The translations under genes were made by a program, and so were the position numbers. From NCBI GenBank assembly GCA_014656175.1, contig BNBX01000013.1:1-64000 (forward strand): DNA of 64,000 bases. The letters are read 5' to 3'. The notes under the pieces were generated by a model, which ran no database searches, was not told the DNA's origin, and saw only the letters and a list, made by a program, of their open reading frames with translations. Numbering within the stretch: position 1 is the stretch's first letter; the number at the start of each line of letters is the position of its first letter. The DNA comes from Streptomyces werraensis. GTDB lineage: Bacteria > Actinomycetota > Actinomycetes > Streptomycetales > Streptomycetaceae. Below are positions 54,867 to 63,496 of this stretch, piece after piece.

Positions 54867-56174
54867 TCACCCCCACGTTCCGCTGGGCCGGTAGCCGTGG
54901 GCCATCAGATCCTCCAGGCAGGCTATGGGGGCGTGCGGGACCACCCGGCCGTCGGGCGTCTCGGCGAACACCTCGCTGGACAGCACCCGCCCGTCGACGC
55001 CGTTGACCTCGCGCACGGAGGTCACCATGCGCTGGAGACGGCCGCCGCTCTGGAAGCCGTTGCGCCGCTGGATGAAGACGACGAAGTTCACCGCGCCGGC
55101 GATGAGCATCTGGCTGGCCTCGATCGGCAGCCGCTCGTTGGCCTGGAGGGCGTAGGTGGAGATGCGGTTGAACACCTCGCTGGAGCTGTTGGCGTGGATC
55201 GTGGACAGCGAGCCGTCGTTGCCCTGGGACATCGCGTTCAGCATGGTCACGATCTCGTCACCGAGGACCTCGCCGACGATGACCCGGGAGGGGTTCATGC
55301 GCAGCGACCGGCGCACCAGCTCCGCCATCGAAATGGCGCCCTGTCCCTCGGAGTTGGGCAGCCGCTCCTCGAACGCCACCACGTTGGGGTGCAGATCGGG
55401 GAAGGTGTCGAGGCCCAGCTCCAGCGCGCGCTCGACGGTGATGAGGCGCTCGTGCGGCGGGATCTCGTTGGCGAGGGCGCGCAGCAGGGTCGTCTTACCG
55501 GCGTTGGTGGCGCCCGCGATCATGATGTTCTTGCGGGCGCGGACCGCACAGGCGAGGAAGTGCCCCAGCTCGGGGGTGAGGGTGCCGTTGCCGACCAGGT
55601 CGGAGATGAACACCTTGCCCATACGGGCCCGGCGGATGGACAGCGCGGGCCGGCGGGCCACGTCCATGACGGCCGACAGACGGGAACCGTCCGGCAGCCG
55701 CAGGTCGAGCTGCGGGTTGGCGGAGTCGAAGGGCCGGGACGACAGACCGGAGTAGGCGCCCAGCACCTGGATCAGCTCGATGAGCTCCTCGTCGGTCTCG
55801 GCGACCGGCTCGCCGCGCACCTCGCGCCCGTCGGCGTAGCCGACGAACACCTGGTCGCAGCCGTTGATGTCGATGTTCTCGACCTCGGGGTCGTCGAGCA
55901 GCGGCTGGAGCCGCCCCACTCCGAAGAGGGCCGCGTGCACGGCGGCCGCGTACTGCTCCTCGGTCTCCGCGTCCAGCGGCGTACGGCCCGCGTTGATCTC
56001 GGAGCGGGCGTACTCCTCGAGTATCTGGGCTATGACGGCGCGGGCGTACTGCCGCTCGTCCTCGGTGGACATCGGCGTGACGCCGTTGACCTGGTCGAGG
56101 CGGCGCTGCTCCGCGATCCGGTCACCGGCCTCCTGACGGAACCGCTTGACCAGGGAGTGGTCGACAGCGGTCAT
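54867..56174 (-). CDS. tadA: TadA/CpaF-family pilus assembly ATPase
   Basis: The 435-residue hexameric secretion ATPase has a helical N-terminal domain (MTAVDHSLVKRFRQEAGDRIAEQ), Walker A GATNAGKTT, the Asp box around SRVIVGEVLGDE (Walker B), and the His box LSTIHANSSSEVFNRI. IDINGCDQVFVGYADGREV is the CpaF N-terminal-domain signature. It powers Flp pilus assembly. It shares ATGA with the stop of the TadZ-like gene, so the order cpaB-tadZ-tadA-tadB-tadC is standard for Tad loci. Confidence 0.92.
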   Translation of the reverse strand: MTAVDHSLVKRFRQEAGDRIAEQRRLDQVNGVTPMSTEDERQYARAVIAQILEEYARSEINAGRTPLDAETEEQYAAAVHAALFGVGRLQPLLDDPEVENIDINGCDQVFVGYADGREVRGEPVAETDEELIELIQVLGAYSGLSSRPFDSANPQLDLRLPDGSRLSAVMDVARRPALSIRRARMGKVFISDLVGNGTLTPELGHFLACAVRARKNIMIAGATNAGKTTLLRALANEIPPHERLITVERALELGLDTFPDLHPNVVAFEERLPNSEGQGAISMAELVRRSLRMNPSRVIVGEVLGDEIVTMLNAMSQGNDGSLSTIHANSSSEVFNRISTYALQANERLPIEASQMLIAGAVNFVVFIQRRNGFQSGGRLQRMVTSVREVNGVDGRVLSSEVFAETPDGRVVPHAPIACLEDLMAHGYRPSGTWG

Positions 56175-57037
56175 CGCCCGGCTCCGTGACCCTGCGGCGG
56201 CGCGGCGTGCGCCTGCTGGGCGGCCTGGGTCTGCGCGGCCCACGCGGCGCCGTACTGCTGGTACACGTCGGCGGTGACCTTGCGGGCCGAGCGGATCAGC
56301 AGCGACTTGTCCAGCCGGCCGCGGCGGCGCCCGGCGAGCTGCTCGGCGCCGGCCGGGTCGTCGGCGAGGGTGCCGACGACGCGGGCGCCGGTCTGCGCGT
56401 GCACGAGCATGTCGTTGACCTGGCCGGCCAGTTTGGCCGCGTTGCCCGGGTCGGCGACCAGGACGACGCCGATGACAGGGCTGTTCAGGGTGGCGGCGCC
56501 GCGCGACCCGCCGTGCAGCTTGCCGGCCAGCGCGGCCGCCCGGTCCCGCACGCGGGCCAGCGCCTCGGGCTCGGTACGCGAGATCAGCAGGACGAGCGAG
56601 GCGTGCGGGAACAGCTCGAGAGCCGGGGTGTCGCCGCTGATGCGGCCGCAGTCGGCGATGACGTCGGCGGGCGCGTTGGGCGAGTCGGCGAGGGAGGCGA
56701 AGGCGTGCCCGAGCGTGGGCCACAACCCGGCGAGTCCGGCGGCCTGCTCGGCGATGCCGAGCCCGACGAGCACTTCCAGTCCGCCGCTCAACGGCTGCAC
56801 GTGGTCCCAGAGTTGGTCCGGCACAAGGCCGCGTCGCGCGGTGGCGGCGATGGACAGCATGCCGGTGTTGGGGTTGAGCGGGCCGCCGTGCGCGGCGGCG
56901 CTGCGGTACACGAGGTCACCGCCCGCCGGGTCGGTCTCGGCGAGCAGCACACGGCGCGGCCAGACCGCCGCGAGGGCGACGGCCGCGGTGGTGACGCCGG
57001 GGGAACCCTTGTCGGCGGCGAGGGCGATGAGGGCCAT
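56171..57037 (-). CDS. tadZ: TadZ/CpaE-like MinD-family protein
   Basis: The 288-residue protein has a deviant Walker A KGSPGVTTAAVALAAVWP (the signature Lys is present) and a Walker-B-like IADCGRISGDTP, then VVLVADPGNAAKLAGQV. TadZ/CpaE proteins place the pilus machine at a pole or site; the family is expected between CpaB and TadA as here. The C-terminus is Gln/Ala-rich. Confidence 0.86.
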   Translation of the reverse strand: MALIALAADKGSPGVTTAAVALAAVWPRRVLLAETDPAGGDLVYRSAAAHGGPLNPNTGMLSIAATARRGLVPDQLWDHVQPLSGGLEVLVGLGIAEQAAGLAGLWPTLGHAFASLADSPNAPADVIADCGRISGDTPALELFPHASLVLLISRTEPEALARVRDRAAALAGKLHGGSRGAATLNSPVIGVVLVADPGNAAKLAGQVNDMLVHAQTGARVVGTLADDPAGAEQLAGRRRGRLDKSLLIRSARKVTADVYQQYGAAWAAQTQAAQQAHAAPPQGHGAGR

Positions 57038-57054
57038 GGGTCGGGTGCCGCCTT

Positions 57055-57792
57055 CTAGTTGCCAGGGACGAGGACGAGCGCCACCTCGCCGTTGGTGGCG
57101 GCCTGGGTGAGCGCCGCGGCCTGCGCGTCGTCGACGAGGAGCGTCACGGGGAGGTTGGTGCTGCTGACGAGGTCGTCGCCCTTGGCGTCCTGGACGTAGT
57201 CCACGACCGCCCTGTCCACGATCACGGAGTCACCGCCGGAGGAGCCGGAGGAGCCGGCCGACCCGCCGTCGGCGTCGTCACCCGACCCGGACCGGGAGGT
57301 CCCGCCGACGCGGTAGGCGGCCACGGTGGCACCGGACTTGAGGCCGGCGGGGTACTGCCCCTCCTTCAGGGACAGACCGACGAGGGCCTTGCCCTCGGGC
57401 ACCTTGGCCTCCTCGCCGAACATCTCACCGACGGCGACCACACCGCCGGGGATGGTGGTGACGGCCTTCAGCTTCTTCAGGGCGTCGAGCTGGGACCACT
57501 TGACGTAGTTGATGCCCGGGTCCTCGGCGACCATCACCGAGGTGGTGTTGCTGTCGTTGACCGCCTGCCCGGCCGGGATCTCCTCGGTGATCTTGACGAC
57601 CTCGATGCGGTCACCCGCCTGCAGCACGAGCATGGTGGCGCCGAGCGCGCCCACCAGGATCAGCAGCACGGCCAGCGCGGCGAGGGCGGGCTTGCGCTCG
57701 CGGGGCGGAGTGGGAAGCCGCTCACCGACCGACGGCCCGGCCGGAGCCGCGGAACGACCCGCGCCCGCCCCCGTACGCTCCTGGATCTTCAC
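57055..57792 (-). CDS. CpaB/RcpC-like SAF-domain pilus assembly protein
   Basis: The 245-residue protein has a cytoplasmic Pro-rich N-tail, one membrane segment (ALAALAVLLILVGALGATMLV), and a SAF domain (IRIEVVKITEEIPAGQAVNDS-like, EGKALVGLSLKEGQYPAGLKSGATVAAY). An Asp/Ser/Gly-rich insert sits between the two SAF halves. It is the first gene of the Tad operon after a good promoter. Confidence 0.85.
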   Translation of the reverse strand: MKIQERTGAGAGRSAAPAGPSVGERLPTPPRERKPALAALAVLLILVGALGATMLVLQAGDRIEVVKITEEIPAGQAVNDSNTTSVMVAEDPGINYVKWSQLDALKKLKAVTTIPGGVVAVGEMFGEEAKVPEGKALVGLSLKEGQYPAGLKSGATVAAYRVGGTSRSGSGDDADGGSAGSSGSSGGDSVIVDRAVVDYVQDAKGDDLVSSTNLPVTLLVDDAQAAALTQAATNGEVALVLVPGN

Positions 57793-58321
57793 GCAGCCGC
57801 TCCCCGTACACCCAAGATGATGTCTGCCAAGTTCCTTGTATTCTCGGACACTTCACCCGCGTCGGCTCGCGCGCGGACATGCGGGACGCGTCGGACGTAC
57901 CCACCCCGATCCGGGCAGATAGCCAACGCGTACGTGAGTGTCAAGCCATCGCACCGTATCAGCCGGGCATACGGCCCTCAAGACAGAAGTGGCCCCGCCC
58001 CCCTCAGGACTCGGAGGGGCGCTCACCAGCAACTTCACCATTGAACAACCTTGTCGGAGCAGATCGTTCACGGCCAGACGCCGTGCCCCCGGGCGATCGA
58101 CGCGGGAAGGATCGCCTACGGCTCTCCACTTCTCACACGTCACGCATGAGCTCCTCACGATTCACCCACGAACGGCGGTCCGAACTTAAGGAATTCGCCC
58201 GGTTCGGTGACGGGGCGTGAGAGGGGATGGGGGTCACCCGGCAGGCCGACGTGGCGAAACCGGAGGTCCCACAGATACCGTCATTGACCCTGACTGCACA
58301 TCTGTCTCACGGGGAGTCACT
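57793..58321. other. non-coding region between the Tad operon and the lipoprotein module
   Basis: 529 bases with the minus-strand Tad promoter (57916-57944) and the plus-strand leader of the first lipoprotein gene (58252-58321). GC-rich inverted repeat fragments near 58006-58034 could be part of a hairpin. No gene is supported in the middle. Confidence 0.5.
57916..57944 (-). promoter_or_regulatory. probable sigma-HrdB-type promoter of the Tad operon
   Basis: On the minus strand TTGACA (57939-57944) is followed after 17 bp by TATCTG (57916-57921). The -35 is a perfect consensus and the spacer optimal. Transcription would start near 57909, leaving a leader of about 115 bases before the CpaB-like gene. 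Confidence 0.6.
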
Positions 58322-58332
58322 GTGAAGCGCCG
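58252..58332 (+). repeat. conserved leader, copy 1 (pair with 61305-61385)
   Basis: The sequence TGGCGAAACCGGA begins 70 bases before the GTG in both copies. GATACCGTC, GACTGCAC and TCTCACGGGGAGTCACTGTG are also identical and in register. A GAAAC element and CGTC 18 bases later look like an ECF-sigma promoter. The copies sit before lipoprotein genes 58322 and 61375. Confidence 0.85.
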
Positions 58333-58975
58333 CTCAATGCCCCTCGCTGTAGCGTTCGCCGCGACATCGGCCCTGTTGCTGACGGGGTGTGGTGGTGACG
58401 ACGGCGGGTCCGACGGGGGTGACGAGATCGCAGGTGCGGCGAAGCATCCAACACCCAGCACGTCGGCCGAGTCGCCGTCGGACGACGCCGTCAAGCGGCC
58501 GTCGGTCACCCTACCGAGTGACGTGAAAAACGTCTTCGACGGATGGGAAGCCGGTGACGCGGCCAAGGACGCACTGCTGACGGACGTCACACACCGCATC
58601 AACGCCACCGACGCCGCGATCGTGGATGCGGACCCGGACTCCGAGGCGCTGCGCTTCTACTACGAGGGCGAAGCGCTCGCCGGGGCCGCGACGTGGGTCA
58701 AGGGGTATGTGGACGAGGGCCGGTCCATCACCGGCACGGTGCGCTTCTACGACCCGGACCTGGTGATGGTCGACAAAGACACAGCCGCGCTGGCCTATTG
58801 CGCCGACGAGTCCAAGGCCTCGGACAGGGACCGTAAGACCGGCAAGGTGGACAAGACGCCGGTCACCAAGGACTCGTACGTCGCCTACAACTCGCGCCTC
58901 GAAAAGGGTGAGGACGGTGTATGGCGGACCACCGTCCTCGAGTCGGAGAGGGGTAACGCCAAGTGCGTCCGGTGA
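58322..58975 (+). CDS. lipoprotein of the duplicated module, copy 1
   Basis: The 217-residue protein starts at GTG 58322, behind GGGGAG. Signal peptide and lipobox: LLLTGC-GGDDGG, so it is anchored to the outer face of the membrane. Residues ~25-65 are a Ser/Gly/Asp linker. The mature domain has alternating helices and strands (FYYEGEALAGAATWVKGYVDEGRSITGTVRFYDPDLVMVDKDTAALAYCADESKASD) and two Cys (ALAYCADE, AKCVR at the end) that may form a disulfide. It resembles the copy at 61375 in order of elements. The family has no known function. Its end overlaps the next gene by 13 bases. Confidence 0.78.
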   Translation: MKRRSMPLAVAFAATSALLLTGCGGDDGGSDGGDEIAGAAKHPTPSTSAESPSDDAVKRPSVTLPSDVKNVFDGWEAGDAAKDALLTDVTHRINATDAAIVDADPDSEALRFYYEGEALAGAATWVKGYVDEGRSITGTVRFYDPDLVMVDKDTAALAYCADESKASDRDRKTGKVDKTPVTKDSYVAYNSRLEKGEDGVWRTTVLESERGNAKCVR

Positions 58976-60021
58976 CGTCTTGGGTGAGCCGTGCCGGTGC
59001 CCTCATGACCGTGATGGCCTTGGTGCTTGCTCCTGGCATCGCCCACGCCGACCGTGGCGGCGGCGACTCCCAGGGGGGAGACGCCGCCGAGACGAGCGGA
59101 GGTCGGGAGGGCGCCAGCCTCGTGTCGAAGGTCGTCTACAGCGGCTCCACCTCCGGCTCCCGGGGCAGCGGCGGCAACGGTGGCGGCGCCCTGAAGCCCG
59201 TGGGTGACTGGACCCCTCCCGCCTGCTGGTACGAACCCCGCTCGGCGGAGCAGTTCCGCGACTACGTCGAGTCCATGTACGAGGAGACGGTCAACACCCC
59301 CGGCCAGCACAGCTACGCCAAGCAGTCGGCCGGCATGTTCCGCGACGACTACAAGGACGGCACATACAAGAACTACAACCTCGACAAGAAGGACGAGGGC
59401 TCCTTCTGGGTCGCCGTCCGTGACGAGGACCGCTGGATGGAGCCCGAGGCGCAGGTCTGCGACAGGATGCCGTTCTGGGTCGAGAACGGCGACCCCGTCC
59501 CGGTCGAGAACGCGGTCACCCCCGAGGTGCTCGCCGAGCTCGCCTACAACCGTGTCCGCCTGCCGGCGGCCGAGGTGACCCTCAGGCCGGAGGCCGCGAC
59601 CAAGGTGAACTTGCCGACCTGGGCCTGGCTGGACAGGTCCAGGTTCAAGGAAACCTCGGTGACCGCCTCGATCGCCGTGGGCGGGCTCAACATCCAGGCG
59701 ACCACCACGGCCAGGCCCGTCTCCCTGAGACTGGAGCCTGGCACGCCGGACGCCGAGACGTACCCCGCCTCGGGCGAGTGCACGATCAACGCCGACGGTT
59801 CGATCGGCGAGCCGTACACCCGGGGCAAGGCCGACCGGACTCCGCCCTGCGGGCTGAAGTACCTGCGCTCCTCCGGCGACGGCACGTTCACGCTCCAGGC
59901 CACGATCACCTGGGACATCTCCTGGACCGGCACCGGCGGTGCGGGAGGTGATCTCCCCGACGGAACCTTCGGCAACGACCAGGCCGTCACCGTCCAGGAG
60001 ATCCAGTCCGTCAACCGCTGA
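58963..60021 (+). CDS. secreted protein of the duplicated module, copy 1
   Basis: The 352-residue protein starts at GTG 58963 with GAGAGGGG about 9 bases upstream. Signal peptide: VMALVLAPGIAHA-DRGGG. After a Gly/Ser linker the mature part has CWYEPRSAEQFRDYVESMYEE, WVAVRDEDRWMEPEAQVCDRMPFWVENGD and a C-terminal ~150-residue domain (TWAWLDRSRFKETSVTASI, ATTTARPVSLRLEPGT, YPASGEC, TPPCGLKYLRSSGDGT, TITWDISWTGTGGAGGDLP, VTVQEIQSVNR). The domain is beta-rich with conserved Cys; copies in other genomes have been annotated as enoyl reductases without evidence (recall). It is translationally linked to the lipoprotein. Confidence 0.8.
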   Translation: MRPVTSWVSRAGALMTVMALVLAPGIAHADRGGGDSQGGDAAETSGGREGASLVSKVVYSGSTSGSRGSGGNGGGALKPVGDWTPPACWYEPRSAEQFRDYVESMYEETVNTPGQHSYAKQSAGMFRDDYKDGTYKNYNLDKKDEGSFWVAVRDEDRWMEPEAQVCDRMPFWVENGDPVPVENAVTPEVLAELAYNRVRLPAAEVTLRPEAATKVNLPTWAWLDRSRFKETSVTASIAVGGLNIQATTTARPVSLRLEPGTPDAETYPASGECTINADGSIGEPYTRGKADRTPPCGLKYLRSSGDGTFTLQATITWDISWTGTGGAGGDLPDGTFGNDQAVTVQEIQSVNR

Positions 60022-60036
60022 CAGCGGCCGGGTGAC

Positions 60037-60063
60037 GGCTCCGCCCGCGCGCCGGGCGGAGCC
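60037..60063 (+). terminator. terminator of module copy 1
   Basis: GGCTCCGCCCG (60037-60047) pairs exactly with CGGGCGGAGCC (60053-60063) across a 5-base loop, 15 bases after the secreted-protein stop. Confidence 0.82.
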
Positions 60064-60221
60064 CATCTCTCGAAGGCGCCGGGGGCGCGTGCCATCATCG
60101 TGCCTCGACTCGGTGACCGTCCGGTGGCTCGGGGCGACGGAGCCACGCCGATCCCGGCGCCGAGGAACGCAATCGAGCACGCAGCAGGCGACAGGCAAGC
60201 ATCACGGGGGAATCCAAGGCG

Positions 60222-61094
60222 ATGGAGACACGGACGGTGACACCGCCACTCGGCGGTGCGGCGCTGGCGACAGACTCGCGGCTGCTGGACGGCGTGCGTG
60301 CCGTCGGAGCGCGTACCGGCGTCGACTACACCGACGATGCGGCGGTGAGCGACCTGCTCGCGCGGCACCGGCGTGCCGTGGACCAGGCCTCTCGGGGACC
60401 CGCCGGATGGATCGGCGGTCTCGCCCTGACGGCGGGCGTGATCTGGCCGTTCGTCGGCCACGTCGTTCCCGCGACGGCCGGCAAGCCGCTACTCGCCTAC
60501 GCCCCCGCAGTCCCACTGCTGGCCGTGGCAGCGGCATGCCTGACGCTGGTCCGCCTCCGCTGGAAACGCGCCCTGATGCACAAGGAACTGGCGGGCTACC
60601 GCGAGGTGCTGGGCCTCGCCCGGGCCTACGGCATCGAGCCGGCCCATGTGCCGGCCTGGTTGGAGGGCCGCAGGGAGGACGGAGGCGGCAAGGGCGCCGC
60701 ACCGATACCGAGGTACGCACCGGCGGAACGGTCCGCCGAAGGCACCGGCACGCCTTCGACGGTGTCGCCTCCGCCGAAACCGGCCGCGGTGTCGGAGTAC
60801 GAGCGCATCGCCGACCAGGGCGGCTGGCACGACGAGGTGGGCTGGCTGCTGCTGTTCGCCGGCGGCATCGGCCCCGCGGTGGCGGTCAGTTCGGGCGAAC
60901 CCCTCGGTCTCGCCGCGCTGGCGCTCGTGCCCCTCGCCGTCGTCGTCTGGGTCGCGGGCCACCGCCAGGGAAGCCGGAAGGCGAGCCTGCGGCCGGAGGC
61001 CGAGGCGTACGCCCGAGCAATTGTGGCGGCCCGGGCGGCGGGCGCGGACACTCCGGACCTGTCCCCGCAGCTACGGGCCTTGCTCGACGACTGA
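60222..61094 (+). CDS. multipass membrane protein of unknown function
   Basis: The 290-residue protein starts at ATG 60222. Two pairs of hydrophobic segments are seen (residues ~62-110: IGGLALTAGVIWPFVGHVV, LLAYAPAVPLLAVAAACLTLV; residues ~205-250: WLLLFAGGIGPAVAVSS, LAALALVPLAVVVWVAGH). Between them is a charged helical loop with a Pro-rich linker. It lies between the two module copies and has no visible homolog in the window. No function can be assigned. Confidence 0.72.
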   Translation: METRTVTPPLGGAALATDSRLLDGVRAVGARTGVDYTDDAAVSDLLARHRRAVDQASRGPAGWIGGLALTAGVIWPFVGHVVPATAGKPLLAYAPAVPLLAVAAACLTLVRLRWKRALMHKELAGYREVLGLARAYGIEPAHVPAWLEGRREDGGGKGAAPIPRYAPAERSAEGTGTPSTVSPPPKPAAVSEYERIADQGGWHDEVGWLLLFAGGIGPAVAVSSGEPLGLAALALVPLAVVVWVAGHRQGSRKASLRPEAEAYARAIVAARAAGADTPDLSPQLRALLDD

Positions 61095-61304
61095 CACGGC
61101 TCCGGCACATCAGCCCGGCGCGCGCTCGGCCATCTTCGCACTGGCATCGAGGAGCGAGCGGCTGGGCCGTTGGGTGGAATGGCACACACCGCACTCTCCG
61201 AGGAACGACTCGACTGACGTGACCAGCATGTTTCGGCGATACGCCCGATCACTCCCGTTCAGCCTCACACGTCGTAATCGCACCTTTCGCAGGCCTCTTC
61301 GCCC

Positions 61305-61385
61305 TGGCGAAACCGGAAACGGCACCGATACCGTCTCTGCTCTCGACTGCACTTCTGTCTCACGGGGAGTCACTGTGAAGCGCCG
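61305..61385 (+). repeat. conserved leader, copy 2 (pair with 58252-58332)
   Basis: See copy 1: identical element order and identical 70-base spacing to the start codon. The last ~30 bases before and into the gene are identical between the copies, and the intervening bases differ at several positions, so this is an older duplication under constraint. Confidence 0.85.
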
Positions 61386-62043
61386 CACCTTGCCCACCGC
61401 CGCCGCGTTCGCCGCCGCGACGGCCCTGCTGCTCACGGCTTGTGGGGGTGGGGGCGACAGCTCCGCCGACGGCGACCAGATCGCCGGAGCCGGTAAGGAG
61501 TCCGCACAGCCGAGCAAGTCGGCGGAGCCTGCCGCGCCTCAGCAGGACAAGCCTGACGGCGTGGACGTGTCGCTGCCCGCAGACATGAACCTGGTCTTCG
61601 ACTGGGACAAGCCGGAGGACGAGAACGAGGCGGCCGCTATGGACGACGCCGCGAACTACCTGCGGGCCATCTACCGAGGCGTCGACAGGCGCACGACCAA
61701 GGATGCGGCGATCACCGCCTACTCCACGGGGGAAGGACTTCACTACGCGGAGACACAGGTCAACGAGTGGATCAAGGGCGGCTGGACCGGCACAGGCACT
61801 CGTCGCCACTACGACGCGACGACGAGGTCCACTTCGAACGGGGAGTCCGTAGAAGTCGCTTTTTGTGCCGACACAGGCAAGTTCTACGGAAAGGAAGTCA
61901 AGACCGGCAAGGTGTTGAAAGAGGATCCCAGCCTGAAGGACTTCAACTACTACAAAATCATCATGGTTAAGCACCCGACAGGTGACGGTTTGTGGCAGGC
62001 ATCCAAGGTCTTCGTCGAAACGGAGGCCAAGAAGTGCCGGTGA
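61375..62043 (+). CDS. lipoprotein of the duplicated module, copy 2
   Basis: The 222-residue lipoprotein starts at GTG 61375. Lipobox LLLTAC-GGGGDSS. It shares with copy 1 the N-terminus (KRR, AFAAATALLLT), the acidic linker, a ~60-residue AISAYSTGEGLHYAETQVNEWIKGG-like block aligned with FYYEGEALAGAATWVKGY, then RRHYDATTRS..VEVAFCADTGKFYG and a final KKCR. The sequences differ a lot outside these blocks. It overlaps the next gene by 10 bases. Confidence 0.78.
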   Translation: MKRRTLPTAAAFAAATALLLTACGGGGDSSADGDQIAGAGKESAQPSKSAEPAAPQQDKPDGVDVSLPADMNLVFDWDKPEDENEAAAMDDAANYLRAIYRGVDRRTTKDAAITAYSTGEGLHYAETQVNEWIKGGWTGTGTRRHYDATTRSTSNGESVEVAFCADTGKFYGKEVKTGKVLKEDPSLKDFNYYKIIMVKHPTGDGLWQASKVFVETEAKKCR

Positions 62044-63122
62044 GCAGTGCGTGGCGGCCACTTGTCCGTAGCTCTGTCGCATTGGCTCTGGCAGCCGGCG
62101 CGATCGTGCTCACAGGTCCTCAAGCCGTCGCGGAACCGGTTGATACCGGGAAGGGCGGAAGCACGGACGAGTCCGGTGGCAGTGACGGCACCGGCATCTA
62201 CGCCGCCGCCCGCATCACCTACTCGGGCTCCGTGGCTGCGAACGGAAGCAAGGGGAATGTGACGTCGGCCGACGTCAACTGGAGCCCGCCGCCCTGCTGG
62301 TACGCGCCCTATCTCGGTGCCCAGGACTTCAAGAAGAAGATGTCCCAGGACATCGAGAGCCAGATGGGCGCCCCCGGCATGGGCGGCCACGCCGGCGCGG
62401 CCCTGAGCGAGCTGAAGCGTCATTACGAGGACGAGTACGGCTGGACCGACACCCCCGGTTACAAGGACTACAACGTCGACAAGGACGGCGAGGGCATGTT
62501 CTGGGCCGCCGTCGAAAATCCCAACGAGCCCGACGTGCTGAAGCGCAGTTCCTGCAATGACCTCCCCTTCTGGGTCGACAACGGCGAAGCCCCGCCACCC
62601 CAGTACGAGCAGGCCATCACCCCCGAGATCCTCGCCGCCCTGGCTTATCAGCACATGCAACTGCCCGACACCGAGGTCAGCCTCGCACCGGAGCAGACCA
62701 CCAAGGTCAACCTGCCCACCTGGGCATGGCTCGACAAGGCCGTGTTCGACGAGGTGCAGGCGACGGCAGCCATCAACGTGCCGGGTTTCAATCTCCAAGC
62801 CACGACGACGGCAAGGCCCGTGTCCCTGACCCTCGAGCCCGGGACCGACGACGCGGTGACCTACCCGGCATCCGGCGAGTGCGTGATCAACAACGACGAC
62901 TCGATCGGCGAGCCCTACGCAAGGGGCAAGGCGAACCGCACACCGCCGTGCGGCATCACGTACCTCCGCTCGTCGGGCAACGGCACCTACAACCTCCAAG
63001 CCACAATCACCTGGGACATCTCCTGGACCGGCACCGGCGGTGCGGGAGGCGACCTCCCCGACGGCACCTTCGGCAACGGCCAGGCGGTCACTGTCCAGGA
63101 AATCCAGTCCGTGAACCGCTGA
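62034..63122 (+). CDS. secreted protein of the duplicated module, copy 2
   Basis: The 362-residue protein starts at GTG 62034 with GGAGG about 8 bases upstream. Signal peptide: VALALAAGAIVLTGPQAVA-EPVD. It matches copy 1 along the whole length: CWYAPYLGAQDFKKKMSQD, GMFWAAVENP, CNDLPFWVDNGEAPPPQ, PEILAALAYQHMQLPDTEV, and a C-terminal ~150-residue block in which the last ~40 residues differ at only one position. The DNA of this end is also nearly identical, so recombination between the copies has been recent. It ends 68 bases before the WXG100-like gene. Confidence 0.8.
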   Translation: MPVSSAWRPLVRSSVALALAAGAIVLTGPQAVAEPVDTGKGGSTDESGGSDGTGIYAAARITYSGSVAANGSKGNVTSADVNWSPPPCWYAPYLGAQDFKKKMSQDIESQMGAPGMGGHAGAALSELKRHYEDEYGWTDTPGYKDYNVDKDGEGMFWAAVENPNEPDVLKRSSCNDLPFWVDNGEAPPPQYEQAITPEILAALAYQHMQLPDTEVSLAPEQTTKVNLPTWAWLDKAVFDEVQATAAINVPGFNLQATTTARPVSLTLEPGTDDAVTYPASGECVINNDDSIGEPYARGKANRTPPCGITYLRSSGNGTYNLQATITWDISWTGTGGAGGDLPDGTFGNGQAVTVQEIQSVNR

Positions 63123-63190
63123 AGCACTCCAACATCACGTACGACGGCGTAGCGCTCGCGACACCCCAACCCGAGAACATCAAGGACATC

Positions 63191-63496
63191 ATGGCTGGCG
63201 ACTCGGACCTCATCGTTAACGTTGACCTGTTGGTAAAGTCGGAATCCCGACTGAAAGAGATTCAGAGGGAACTCAAAGATCTCAACAACCGTAAGGATGA
63301 CATGCATCCTTATTGGGGCAACAGCGAGATAACCGATGCCATGGATAAGTTCGTGGACAACTGGGATGATCACCGCGGAAAGCTACTCGAAAGCGTCAAA
63401 ACCGTCGGGGAGTTGGTGAAAGCCACCATCGATGGTTTTTCTGGAGCCGACGCCAAGCTGGCCGAAGAGCTTCGTAAGGCAAGGAAGAAGAAGTGA
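63191..63496 (+). CDS. WXG100-like protein coupled to a type VII secreted toxin
   Basis: The 101-residue, all-helical protein starts at ATG 63191 with AAGGA before it (the open frame runs further upstream but without support). It has the WXG100-like turn region: KFVDNWDDHRGKLLES, corresponding to FESNWEDGREDI in the protein at 49839, and a Lys-rich end (ELRKARKKK). Its stop overlaps the GTG of the next gene (GTGA). Such small proteins act as partners of ESX/T7SS substrates. GC content over 63241-63360 is only about 47% by count, far below the rest of the window, which suggests recent acquisition. Confidence 0.72.
   Translation: MAGDSDLIVNVDLLVKSESRLKEIQRELKDLNNRKDDMHPYWGNSEITDAMDKFVDNWDDHRGKLLESVKTVGELVKATIDGFSGADAKLAEELRKARKKK

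Noticed and set aside
57853..58158. Minus-strand open frame of 101 codons upstream of the CpaB-like gene
   Set aside because: It overlaps the TTGACA/TATCTG promoter of the Tad operon and has no recognisable domain; coding use is unlikely.
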